Shown: in pieces, positions 7,649 through 14,761 of the stretch
Position numbering within the stretch: position 1 is the stretch's first letter
Layout: each line of letters opens with the position of its first letter
From: an uncultured Muribaculum sp.
Lineage (GTDB): Bacteria > Bacteroidota > Bacteroidia > Bacteroidales > Muribaculaceae
Assembly (NCBI RefSeq): GCF_910583865.1
Contig: NZ_CAJTYX010000052.1
Coordinates: 1-14,761 of the forward strand
Direction: 5' to 3'
Length of the DNA: 14,761 bases
Position numbers and translations under genes: made by a program
Notes under the pieces: generated by a model
What the model was told of the DNA's origin: nothing
The model's input: the letters and a program-made list of their open reading frames with translations, nothing else
The model's database searches: none

Positions 7649-7680
7649 CAAAATTACCGCCTGACTCCACGATTGACAAA
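7649..7680 (-). promoter_or_regulatory. Bacteroides-type promoter of the acyltransferase gene
   Basis: On the minus strand TTTG (7680-7677) is followed after exactly 20 bases by TAATTTTG (7656-7649), the same -7 octamer as at the BspA-like gene. The transcript start is expected near 7645, which leaves a leader of about 100 bases before the ATG at 7544. A second -7-like octamer (TAACTTTG, 7684-7677) overlaps it but has no matching -33 element. Confidence 0.7.
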
Positions 7681-7744
7681 GTTACGTAAAAGAATCAGCA
7701 ATTCATAAATTTCCATTAAATATGCATTAACTGTCAATTTCTGA

Positions 7745-7762
7745 AAAATCTCGAAAATCTCG
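7745..7762 (+). repeat. Two tandem copies of AAAATCTCG upstream of the sigma promoter
   Basis: The 9-mer AAAATCTCG occurs twice head to tail (7745-7753, 7754-7762), directly before a run of seven T and about 10 bases upstream of the -33 element. Its core AAATCTC returns in the palindrome at 7809-7815 and, inverted, at 7823-7829. It may be a regulator-binding site; that is inference only. Confidence 0.45.
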
Positions 7763-7771
7763 TTTTTTTGC

Positions 7772-7802
7772 TTGTCGGACACGGTTTATTTACCTATCTT
7801 TG
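7772..7802 (+). promoter_or_regulatory. Bacteroides-type promoter of the ECF sigma gene
   Basis: TTG (7772-7774) is followed after 20 bases by TATCTTTG (7795-7802), matching TAnnTTTG for the housekeeping sigma factor. The transcript should start near 7806, about 44 bases before the ATG at 7850. The predicted start falls inside the left arm of the palindrome at 7804-7834. Confidence 0.7.
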
Positions 7803-7803
7803 A

Positions 7804-7834
7804 GATGGAAATCTCCTGACGGGAGATTTCCATC
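7804..7834. promoter_or_regulatory. Perfect 13-bp palindrome at the start of the sigma transcript
   Basis: GATGGAAATCTCC (7804-7816) and its exact reverse complement (7822-7834) flank five bases, TGACG. It sits directly after the -7 element and 15 bases before the ATG. It could be a repressor operator covering the transcription start, or a hairpin at the very 5' end of the sigma mRNA. No U-tract follows, so it is not a terminator. Confidence 0.6.
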
Positions 7835-7849
7835 ATAATCGGTTCTGAG

Positions 7850-8416
7850 ATGCAGACAAAATCCAATGACCCCTCCGACGAGCAACTGCTTGAACGAGTG
7901 CATGCCGGCGATTCCGGTGCGCTCGGGCTGCTGTACGTGCGCTACTCCCCGAGGGTCTGCGATTTCGCGTTGCAGTTTTCAGGCGACGAAAAGGAGGCGG
8001 AGGACATCACCCACAACGTGTTCTGCCGACTATGGGAGCGGCGCGAGCTGATTGTCGACATCGAGTCGCTCAAAGCCTATCTGTTCAAGATGACCCGCAA
8101 CGAGATCCTGACTCTGTTCCGTCACCGCCGGGTAGAGCGCAACTACCTTAAACTCCGCATGGAAGAAGAACCCCCGGAGGATGCCGACGCCACGGCCCAT
8201 GTCACCACCAAAGAGCTCGTCGACATGATTGATCTCGCCATAGAGCGCATGCCCGAACTGCGCCGCCGCATCTTCCTGATGAGCCGCTACGACGAGATGA
8301 CCTATGCCGAGATAGCCGCACGCCTCGACATAAGCCCGCGCACCGTCCAGTACCACATAGGCAAAGCCCTCGCCGACCTGCGCAAGCTGTTAAACATATT
8401 GATGATGTTCGTATAG
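7850..8416 (+). CDS. ECF-type RNA polymerase sigma-70 factor (Bacteroidetes family)
   Basis: A 188-residue sigma factor. Residues 22-94 form region 2: YVRYSPRVCDFA, then DEKEAEDITHNVFCRLWERR and LKAYLFKMTRNEILTLFRHRR, which bind core RNA polymerase and the -10 element. Residues 125-180 form region 4 with the helix-turn-helix MTYAEIAARLDISPRTVQYHIGK-type segment that reads the -35 element. In Bacteroidales such factors often drive SusC/SusD operons under control of a FecR-like anti-sigma. Here no anti-sigma gene is adjacent, and the sigma gene converges on the Sus-like operon instead of leading it. It may control that operon, another locus, or stress genes. The start gives the usual N-terminus and agrees with the promoter upstream. 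Confidence 0.93.
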   Translation: MQTKSNDPSDEQLLERVHAGDSGALGLLYVRYSPRVCDFALQFSGDEKEAEDITHNVFCRLWERRELIVDIESLKAYLFKMTRNEILTLFRHRRVERNYLKLRMEEEPPEDADATAHVTTKELVDMIDLAIERMPELRRRIFLMSRYDEMTYAEIAARLDISPRTVQYHIGKALADLRKLLNILMMFV

Positions 8417-8437
8417 GCGCCGGGTATGGGTACAAGT

Positions 8438-8471
8438 ACGGCGGTATGTCGGATTGATGACATACCGCCGT
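8438..8471. terminator. Hairpin between convergent sigma and BACON-lipoprotein genes
   Basis: Perfect 13-bp arms (8438-8450 ACGGCGGTATGTC and 8459-8471) enclose an 8-base loop. It lies between two convergent stop codons (8416 on plus, 8490 on minus), where a bidirectional terminator is expected. Neither side has a strong T-tract, so termination efficiency is uncertain. Confidence 0.6.
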
Positions 8472-8489
8472 GACTTATGGCAATGAAGT

Positions 8490-9824
8490 TCAGTTTTCTA
8501 CCACCTTGAAGTTGTCAAGGAAAAGTCGTGAGTTTTTCGAATTAGTATTCTTATACTTGTTATCGATATCGCCCGTGCCGGTCACGTACACCACACGTGA
8601 TTGCGGGGTAAAACCCTCGACGATGATTGAAAACCTGGATGTCTCATAGTTCCATATCTCGGTTGCCGTGGGATCTATCGTCGGATCGAGCCAAGCCTTG
8701 TCGCCAAGTTCGAATCGCGCGGCGTTCAGTGTCACTGTCTCGCCGTCCTCTCCCTTATATTGGAATGAAGCGCCCGTGGCTCCGTTGTTGCTTGTGCCGG
8801 TAATCGTGCCATCGCCGAGTATGCCCACGAAATAGTAGTCGATGTCATCGCGTACTCCTTTTGCGGTGGTGTATCCCAATGCGCACCATGATACAGTGAC
8901 GTTGGCGGCTCCCTCAAGTTCGGTGATGCGAGGTGATGCGAGGTCACCCCCGTAGCCTCCCTTTCCAAACTTCAGGAATCCAGTACGCGAATATATCCAT
9001 GTCGATTGTGAACTCCATCCATGCTCTTTCTCTTCATCTGTCCATGTGTCGATGCGTTGCTCCTTGCCTCCGGTGGCGATTTTCCATCCTAAGATTCCGG
9101 CATTGCTCTTCACCCAGCTGAAATTGTCGAAGAACGTCGCATAGAGTTGTGTGAGTGTCACGGTATGGGTTATATCCGTGTCGGAGCCGGTGCTGCGTAT
9201 GGACAGCGTGGCCGATATGTCGGAGCCGCTTTCGTTTATGCCGGTTGCCTTTACCGTGATTGCCGAATGTCCGTCGGACTCTGCGGTAAAGCTTGCCGCA
9301 TCAACCCCTTCGATTTGGTATTCCCAGTCGATGTTGGCATTGATGTCGAGCCTGATTTCTCCTCCCGTACGCTTGAATATCAAGGCCTTGGAACTGATAT
9401 TGAGGAACGGTTTCGCGGCTTTCTGCACCACCGTGATCATGTCGGGCTGTGGCACTCCGTTGACCGTCACCCTGAATTGGGCGGTACGAGTGGCAGCACG
9501 GGTGTTTTCATCGGCATAGAGGCGGATATATCCGTCCTCTTCACCCTCCATGGGATACATCCTGATCCAATCGCAATTCTCGGAAGCAGACTCTATGGTC
9601 CATCGACCGTTACTGCGGATGATGATTTTCTTCCCTTTCCCGAACGAGCTGCGATCAATGCCTACGCTGGGTATCTGGTAACCGTCGGCCATTTCCAGGT
9701 TATAATATAGCTCGTCGGTCGGCACAGTGTCGTCGTCATCCTTGCATGACGACAGCAGCAGGCTTGCGAACGTCAGCGCGGTGACAGCCGCTGCCATGTA
9801 TGTGAATGGTTTCCTTTTAGTCAT
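8490..9824 (-). CDS. BACON-domain surface lipoprotein (SusE/SGBP-position gene)
   Basis: A 444-residue lipoprotein. Residues 1-26 are a signal peptide with lipobox LLSSC, so Cys27 should be acylated; the following KDDDD is typical of exported Bacteroides lipoproteins. Two BACON domains (beta sandwiches common in Bacteroidota glycan-binding proteins) occupy about 52-136 (SNGRWTIES...CDWIRM...VVQKA) and 139-228 (FLNISSKALIF...INANIDWEY...VTLTQ). Residues 231-444 form a further beta-rich, jelly-roll-like domain (FFDNF..., LASPRIT..., ending LFLDNFKVVEN) that resembles carbohydrate-binding or choice-of-anchor modules. It is last in the susC-susD operon, 23 bp after susD, the usual place for a surface glycan-binding protein. 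No catalytic residues are recognised and the ligand is unknown. If susC is disrupted upstream, its expression probably suffers too. Confidence 0.85.
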   Translation of the reverse strand: MTKRKPFTYMAAAVTALTFASLLLSSCKDDDDTVPTDELYYNLEMADGYQIPSVGIDRSSFGKGKKIIIRSNGRWTIESASENCDWIRMYPMEGEEDGYIRLYADENTRAATRTAQFRVTVNGVPQPDMITVVQKAAKPFLNISSKALIFKRTGGEIRLDINANIDWEYQIEGVDAASFTAESDGHSAITVKATGINESGSDISATLSIRSTGSDTDITHTVTLTQLYATFFDNFSWVKSNAGILGWKIATGGKEQRIDTWTDEEKEHGWSSQSTWIYSRTGFLKFGKGGYGGDLASPRITELEGAANVTVSWCALGYTTAKGVRDDIDYYFVGILGDGTITGTSNNGATGASFQYKGEDGETVTLNAARFELGDKAWLDPTIDPTATEIWNYETSRFSIIVEGFTPQSRVVYVTGTGDIDNKYKNTNSKNSRLFLDNFKVVEN

Positions 9825-9847
9825 TGTATTGATGTGTGATATTGTGG

Positions 9848-11440
9848 TTAATTGGTGGCATTGGCGGGACGGATTTCACGGAATGTGCCGTGGATGGCCT
9901 TGTAGCTCCACCATACCGGAGTAAGCATGTCGTTTTCGCCGCCCATGTTTTCAAGTGCGGCTTTTACATTGTCGGGATTTGACCCTACGGAGGTGGACGG
10001 ATAGCCCAGGCGCTGCGGCAGATGCCAGCCGTTGTAGAATGCCCCTTCGCCTATCGTGAGTTCCGGCCAGGAGGTGCGTCGCAGTTCATGGAAAGCTTCC
10101 ATGCCTACCCAGAATAGCGACAGAAACTTCTGTTCGGCTATGAGTCTCTCCTTGTCGGCGTTGTTGTCCCATCCGGCAAGTTTTCCTTGGAGAAGTTTGT
10201 CTATCGCATCGTCATCGATCGGAGCCTTTATTTTAGAAAATTGTTCAAGTTCGGCCCATTTCTGGCAGGATGCCCTTACGGCTTGTTCGTAGTAGGAGCG
10301 TGCCTTGGTGTCGCCCCCTGCTATCCATCCTTTCAATGCCGCTTCGGCCTGGATGAACAGCACCTCGCTATAGTCCATCAGGAAGTCGGGTGCCTCGTCT
10401 CGCACGAGCACCTCGTAGTTGAGCAGTGCGCAGCCTTGTGTGTCGATCTGGGCATCGGAAGGCTCGCATCCCGAGGTGGTTCCTTTCCAGTCGTCGCCGT
10501 TGGCATATTTTGCCGCCCATGTGGTAAGACGCGGATCCTGCTCGGAGGAGCTGCCATCAGCTATAACGGTCATTTTAAGGAATTGCTTCGTAATCTTGTA
10601 GGCTCCCGATGTGAAATTGGTCTTGGTGATGTCGATCGGGCGGAATCGACCGTAGTAGGGATCCTTGCCCGTGTTGCGTATGGTGGCGTTATCGGCATTG
10701 GAAACCATAACCGGATATTTTGACGGATCAGCCAGAATGTCGGCTATCTTATTGCCGGCATTCATCTCGCTGCGCCCGCTCACGCGGCACAGCAGTCGCA
10801 GATATAGCGAATTGTTGAATTTTCGCCACATCTGCATGTCGCCTCCGTACATTATGTCGATGGTCGGACGCGAGAAGTCGGGCTTCGACGCATAGAGGTC
10901 GTTTGCGGCTTCGAGTTCGGCAAACATCTGTTCATAGACATGCTTCTGCGAGTCGAACTTCGGACGGTCGATTCCTTGGGACTGCATGTAGGCCTCGCTG
11001 TAAGGGATGTCGCCGTAGAGGTCGGTAAGATTGCTGAGCGCATACACCTTGAGCGTAAGGGCCACCGCCTGACACCCTTTCTCGCCGAACTTAACGCCAA
11101 GATCGTACATATGCTTGGCGTTAAGCCCTTTGCCGGCATAATTGTTCCATACCGATCCCCATTGCGCTTCTGTGATCTTGTAGCGATGACGCTCCTGGGC
11201 AGTAAGCGCCGTAGCGGCGGTGAATTGTACCAGCTCGTCGTTCCAGTAGTAGGAATAATAAGTCTGGTTGTTGGCCATGCCGTAGAGTAGGGGTTCGAAC
11301 ATGCCGTAAGGCTGTAGGTCGCCGACTGTCATCTTATTGGGGTCGGTGTTGATTTCCACGAAATCGTGGGTACATCCGGCGATGACGACCGAGGCCATCG
11401 GTATCATAGCCAGTCGCGATATGGTTGATAGGATTTTCAT
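9848..11440 (-). CDS. SusD/RagB-like nutrient-binding outer-membrane lipoprotein
   Basis: A 530-residue lipoprotein that should sit as a lid on the partner SusC channel and bind the substrate, usually a glycan and sometimes a peptide. The signal peptide ends in VIAGC (Cys23). The mature start THDFVEINTDPNK is characteristic of the SusD-like group often classed as SusD-like_2. The rest is mainly helical, with TPR-like repeats and a conserved late segment (LIAEQKFLSLFWVGMEAFHELRRTSWP split by family-typical aromatic residues). The length is normal and the reading frame is intact. It starts 15 bp after the susC stop, so the two are co-transcribed. Nothing in the sequence identifies the substrate. 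Confidence 0.92.
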   Translation of the reverse strand: MKILSTISRLAMIPMASVVIAGCTHDFVEINTDPNKMTVGDLQPYGMFEPLLYGMANNQTYYSYYWNDELVQFTAATALTAQERHRYKITEAQWGSVWNNYAGKGLNAKHMYDLGVKFGEKGCQAVALTLKVYALSNLTDLYGDIPYSEAYMQSQGIDRPKFDSQKHVYEQMFAELEAANDLYASKPDFSRPTIDIMYGGDMQMWRKFNNSLYLRLLCRVSGRSEMNAGNKIADILADPSKYPVMVSNADNATIRNTGKDPYYGRFRPIDITKTNFTSGAYKITKQFLKMTVIADGSSSEQDPRLTTWAAKYANGDDWKGTTSGCEPSDAQIDTQGCALLNYEVLVRDEAPDFLMDYSEVLFIQAEAALKGWIAGGDTKARSYYEQAVRASCQKWAELEQFSKIKAPIDDDAIDKLLQGKLAGWDNNADKERLIAEQKFLSLFWVGMEAFHELRRTSWPELTIGEGAFYNGWHLPQRLGYPSTSVGSNPDNVKAALENMGGENDMLTPVWWSYKAIHGTFREIRPANATN

Positions 11441-11455
11441 TTAGGTTGGGTCGGG

Positions 11456-14400
11456 TTAGAAGGAAAGTTTGATGTTGAATCCGTAGGTGCGGGTCATCGG
11501 CAACGCGCCGATTTCGATGCCGCTGTATATGTTGGTGCCTACAATCGTGCCCGCTTCCGGATCGAATTGGGGGAAGTCGCTTATGCAGAACACGTTGGTG
11601 GCATACGCGCCTATGGCTGCTCCTTGCACGACTTTAAGTTTCCGGCATATCTTCCTGGGGAGCGTGTAGTCGAGCCTCATCTCTTTCAATTTTAGGAAGT
11701 CGGTCTTGAACACGTTTTCCTCGGCGTTGTCGCGGGCGAGATATGTCGTGTAGTATTTGTTGATCTGTTCGGTGGGAGTGGTGTTGAGCTTGTAGACGGT
11801 GTTGCCGTTTGCATCGGTGGTCGCGTTCACACCGTTCACCACTAGGCCGTCGTTACGTCCCGGAAGCGAGTTTTCGAGTTTTCCCTGGTAGGCGAGTATG
11901 GCATTCGTGTATGAATACGTATGGCCTCCCATCTGTGCCGTGAAGTTCAGCCCGAGTGTTAAGTCGCGGTAGCGAAGCGTGGTGCTGAGGCCTCCGCGCC
12001 AGGTGGGGTTTACTTTGCCCAGTCGGATGTTATCTGTGGTAAGTACCGGATATCCAGTGCTTTCGGTGATGATCTTCATCCCCGCGCAGCTCACGGTATT
12101 GCCGTTGGCATCGATGTATGTGGCTCCTTCGGGAGCGCGTTCATATCCGCGACCGTAGATTATGTTCATCTCCTCGCCGAGATAGGAAAGTATGCGTCCG
12201 TAGTTGCCCATGAGGTTTTTGGTCTGTTCGTAGGGGGTGCGCGCATCCCAACCGTTCTCGAGTGAGATGAGCTTGTTCCAGTTGCGGCTCCAGTTCACGT
12301 CGATGCTCCATGTGAAGTCGCGTGTGCGCACGGGCACCGCATGCAGGGCGATCTCGATGCCACGGTTGCGTATCTCGCCGCAGTTCATCTTCTTGCCCGA
12401 AGCGCCTGTCATGAGGTCGGTCACCGCGTTGACGATCTGGTTGGTGGTCGATGAGTTGTAGAAGGCCACGTCAAATCCCAGACGGTTCATGAAGAACATG
12501 GTCTCGATGCCTGCCTCCCAGCTCTCGACATTTTCGGGCTTGATGTAGTAGTTGGCGCAGTTGGTCGGGTAGGTATATCCTCCGGGATATGTCGAGGATG
12601 CCGAGTAGGAATCGGTGAGCTGGTAAGGCGACGTGTCGTTGCCCACGTTGGCCCAGGAGGCGCGCACTTTGACCATGTTGATCTGCGCTAATGCCTCATC
12701 GATGCCAAGAGCTTTGTCTAGAAGTATGCTCGCGCTCACGCTCGGGTAAAAGAAAGACCAGTTGCCTCGGCCGAGTGTCGATGACCAGTCGTTGCGTGCT
12801 GTGAGGTCGAGGAAATAAGTGTCGTCCCAGGAGGTCGAGATAAATCCGTAGAAGCTGTTGACGACTTTCTTGCTGCGCCATTGATATGGCTTGGGAGTCT
12901 CGCCGGTGGGCGTGTTGGTGGAGTTGTAGACTCCCGGCTCGCCGAGCTTGTCGAGCGTGATCTGCGAGCGGAACACGCTCCGGCTCATGTTGTTGCCTCC
13001 GAAAGCCGCATTGAATCCCAACCGCTTGCCCACAATCTTGTTGTTTACGTATTTCAGGAGGAAGTCGATATTGGTCTCGGAGTCGCGGTTGTTCTGCTCA
13101 CGGTAGAATCCCGATTTGTAGCCGGGAGAGTAGAACGGCTTTTTCTGTTGACGGAAATCGACCGATATGTCGGTGCCGCCGCGCAAATCGAGCGAGAGGC
13201 CTTTTACGGGGAAGGATATCGATAGCGTCATGGTGCCATACACGCGGTCCTTGTTGATAGAGTTGGTTGCCTCGTAGAGCTGATGGTAGGGGTTGCCTGG
13301 CTGGGAGTTGCCGAGCGAGTTGACCATGCCTTCACCGTCCACGCAGTTGCCGGCATAGTTTGCCGCGTTGACGCGTCCGCTGAAGTATTCATCCTTGTAG
13401 AGGCGCATGGAGTTGGAATTGAGTCCCCACATGATGTAATAGGTAGGTGCCGAGGAGGAGTAGCCGGTAATGGGGGTATTGTCGCTGCTTTTGTGCAGAT
13501 AGTTGACTTTAGCGTTGAACTTTATCCATTTGTTCATTTTGGTGGCGAACGATGCCGACACGGTCTGGTTCTGATAGCCGGTATTGGGCATGATCCATGA
13601 GTTGTGGGTATCTGTGATCGAAAGGCGCGCGGAAGTGCCTTTTCCGTTGTTGGAGCTGAGGGTCACATTGTTTTTGTAGGTGGTGCCGGTTTCGTATATG
13701 CCGCTGTACCAGTCCTCGGCATATTCAAATGGCGTAAGTGTGTACTCCCCCGTAAGCCAGTTGTAGGAATTGAATTGATTGCGCAGCTTGTCGGAGCTGA
13801 AGGCCTCGCCGTAGGCGTAGCGCGATGCGTTTCTTCCACCCTCGAAGCCGTCGGGGGCTGTTGTGTTCTTGAAATTCCAGGCTGCAAACTCGTTATATCC
13901 GTTGTCGTTGCCAGGGCCGTAGACTTTCTGGAATTTTGGAAATCGCATGGCTTTCTCGAAAGTCACCGACGAGTTGATGGTCACGCCTAAACCTTTGGTG
14001 TCGCGTCCGCTCTTTGTGGTAATGACGATGGCGCCATTGGCGGCGCGAGAGCCGTAGAGGGCTGTAGCAGCCGGTCCTTTCAGCACCGACACCGACTCCA
14101 CATCCTCTGGATTTATCTCGGAGGCCCCGTTGCCGAAGTCGATGGTGGCATCGGTATTGCTGAGTCCTCCGCTCCCGGTGCCCGCGTCGCCCGATGATAC
14201 CGGCACTCCATCCACTACGAACAGAGCCTCGTTGGAGCCGTAGTTGAGCGATTGGTCGCCGCGTAGCACCACACGCATGGAGCCGGTCGGGCCTGACGCG
14301 CCACCGGTGGTGCTCAGACCTGCCACCTTGCCGTTGAGGTTGTTGAGCCAGTTGCCGCTGACACTGCCGTTCAGTTCCTCGGTGCTTACTTTTGACACGG

Positions 14401-14710
14401 CATATCCGAGCGATTTCTGTTCACGCGTTATACCGAGAGCCGTCACAACCACTTCATCAAGATTTACTCCAGAGCCTTTCAGTATGATTTTCAGAGGCTC
14501 GCCGGGTGTCGCTTTTATCTCGGTGGGAGAGTAGCCGATATAGCTTATCTTGAGTATGGGTTTTCTGCCGGAGACATTTAGTGAAAAATGTCCGTCCATA
14601 TCGGTCACCACGCCGTTATTGGTGTTCCTCTCCATGACGGTAGCCCCTATTACCGGCTCGCCGTTCTCATCGTAAACGGTTCCCGTGACGGTATTTTTTG
14701 AATTGCCTTT
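11456..14710 (-). CDS. SusC/RagA-family TonB-linked outer-membrane transporter, 5' end removed by insertion sequence
   Basis: The gene encodes a TonB-dependent barrel that imports the substrate captured by SusD. The frame is open from about 14722 to 11456. Upstream of the first ATG (14635) it still encodes NTVTGTVYDENGEPVIGATV, the beginning of the carboxypeptidase-regulatory-like domain of SusC proteins. That frame has no start codon and reaches a TAG at 14725-14723 inside the insertion-sequence end, so the signal peptide is missing. Numbering from the ATG, the CarbopepD-like domain runs to about 55. The SusC signature LDEVVVTALGITREQKSLGYA is at 59-79 and the plug has VVDGVPV (140-146) and LKGPAATALYGSRAANGAI (185-203). 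The barrel fills the rest and ends in KLSF. Translation from 14635 would give a non-exported product, so it is best treated as a pseudogene in this genome. Confidence 0.88.
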   Translation of the reverse strand, partial: KGNSKNTVTGTVYDENGEPVIGATVMERNTNNGVVTDMDGHFSLNVSGRKPILKISYIGYSPTEIKATPGEPLKIILKGSGVNLDEVVVTALGITREQKSLGYAVSKVSTEELNGSVSGNWLNNLNGKVAGLSTTGGASGPTGSMRVVLRGDQSLNYGSNEALFVVDGVPVSSGDAGTGSGGLSNTDATIDFGNGASEINPEDVESVSVLKGPAATALYGSRAANGAIVITTKSGRDTKGLGVTINSSVTFEKAMRFPKFQKVYGPGNDNGYNEFAAWNFKNTTAPDGFEGGRNASRYAYGEAFSSDKLRNQFNSYNWLTGEYTLTPFEYAEDWYSGIYETGTTYKNNVTLSSNNGKGTSARLSITDTHNSWIMPNTGYQNQTVSASFATKMNKWIKFNAKVNYLHKSSDNTPITGYSSSAPTYYIMWGLNSNSMRLYKDEYFSGRVNAANYAGNCVDGEGMVNSLGNSQPGNPYHQLYEATNSINKDRVYGTMTLSISFPVKGLSLDLRGGTDISVDFRQQKKPFYSPGYKSGFYREQNNRDSETNIDFLLKYVNNKIVGKRLGFNAAFGGNNMSRSVFRSQITLDKLGEPGVYNSTNTPTGETPKPYQWRSKKVVNSFYGFISTSWDDTYFLDLTARNDWSSTLGRGNWSFFYPSVSASILLDKALGIDEALAQINMVKVRASWANVGNDTSPYQLTDSYSASSTYPGGYTYPTNCANYYIKPENVESWEAGIETMFFMNRLGFDVAFYNSSTTNQIVNAVTDLMTGASGKKMNCGEIRNRGIEIALHAVPVRTRDFTWSIDVNWSRNWNKLISLENGWDARTPYEQTKNLMGNYGRILSYLGEEMNIIYGRGYERAPEGATYIDANGNTVSCAGMKIITESTGYPVLTTDNIRLGKVNPTWRGGLSTTLRYRDLTLGLNFTAQMGGHTYSYTNAILAYQGKLENSLPGRNDGLVVNGVNATTDANGNTVYKLNTTPTEQINKYYTTYLARDNAEENVFKTDFLKLKEMRLDYTLPRKICRKLKVVQGAAIGAYATNVFCISDFPQFDPEAGTIVGTNIYSGIEIGALPMTRTYGFNIKLSF

Positions 14711-14728
14711 TATTACTGTCCGCTAAAC
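14710..14728 (-). repeat. 19-bp terminal inverted repeat, right copy
   Basis: Exact reverse complement of 49-67. On the minus strand it reads GTTTAGCGGACAGTAATAA directly into the susC coding frame, placing the insertion junction at about 14711. Confidence 0.8.
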
Positions 14729-14761
14729 CATAAATCAGAGAGTCCAACATCTTGAAAGGCA
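14711..14761. mobile_element. End of an insertion sequence inserted in susC (partial, cut by window edge)
   Basis: About 50 bases that start with the terminal inverted repeat ATTACTGTCCGCTAAAC (14712-14728) and interrupt the N-terminal coding part of susC. The remainder (14729-14761) differs from the matching part of the left copy, which suggests the window sees opposite ends of two copies in the same orientation. No coding segment could be assigned in the 50 bases present. The family is undetermined. Confidence 0.6.

Noticed and set aside
8931..8950. Tandem 10-bp repeat GTGATGCGAG within the BACON lipoprotein gene
   Set aside because: It encodes the ordinary domain segment LASPRIT in frame with no disruption. 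Two copies of a 10-mer are likely chance or codon coincidence.
49..14728. A 14.6-kb composite transposon bounded by the inverted 19-mers
   Set aside because: The interval contains the essential-type gene rsmA and several independent transcription units, and susC is cut by one end. Two independent insertions of one element, with the assembly ending in them, is simpler.
14710..14761. A site-specific invertible susC shufflon as known in Bacteroides
   Set aside because: The frame hits a stop immediately within the repeat, no alternative susC 5' cassette or recombinase is present, and the same repeat next to sir2 has no role in such a system. It remains a weaker alternative until the flanks are seen.

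Overview
The window reads as chromosomal DNA of a gut-type Bacteroidales bacterium. A Muribaculaceae-like genome is my best guess, but only by inference. The evidence is a SusC/SusD pair with a BACON-domain lipoprotein, a Bacteroidetes-type ECF sigma factor, a BspA-like leucine-rich-repeat surface protein, and four promoters matching the Bacteroides pattern TTTG-N19-21-TAnnTTTG (three exact, one with TTG at -33). There are ten protein genes, one of them broken, and no rRNA, tRNA or CRISPR array that I could see.

Layout, left to right. Bases 1-65 look like the end of an insertion sequence. A minus-strand housekeeping block follows: sir2 (166-870), a SlyD-like FKBP isomerase (968-1537), mgtE (1616-2986) and rsmA/ksgA (2986-3813). 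They are transcribed in the order rsmA, mgtE, slyD, sir2, from a promoter just upstream of rsmA to a terminator at 94-129. Two further minus-strand genes, each with its own promoter, are a secreted BspA-like LRR protein (3912-6266) and an acyltransferase-3 family membrane enzyme (6399-7544). A 305-bp divergent intergenic region separates the acyltransferase from a plus-strand ECF sigma factor (7850-8416). This region carries promoters in both directions, plus a perfect palindrome and repeated AAATCTC words near the sigma start. The sigma gene converges, across a strong hairpin, on a minus-strand Sus-like operon: SusC/RagA transporter (11456-14710, 5' end missing), SusD-like lipoprotein (9848-11440) and a two-BACON-domain lipoprotein (8490-9824).

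The same 19-bp sequence lies in inverted orientation at both ends (49-67 and 14710-14728). The simplest reading is that the contig ends inside two copies of one insertion sequence. The right-hand copy cuts the susC gene ahead of its carboxypeptidase-regulatory-like domain, removing the signal peptide and normal promoter. The Sus-like operon is therefore probably dead or silenced in this genome, while the ECF sigma factor beside it looks intact. No glycoside hydrolase, sulfatase or anti-sigma gene is present, so the substrate cannot be named.

I did not find a clear new multi-gene defence or metabolic system. The most notable observations are the insertion-sequence disruption of susC, the palindrome at the predicted start of the sigma transcript, the terminator/promoter overlap before rsmA, and the 9-bp repeat with hairpin between slyD and sir2.
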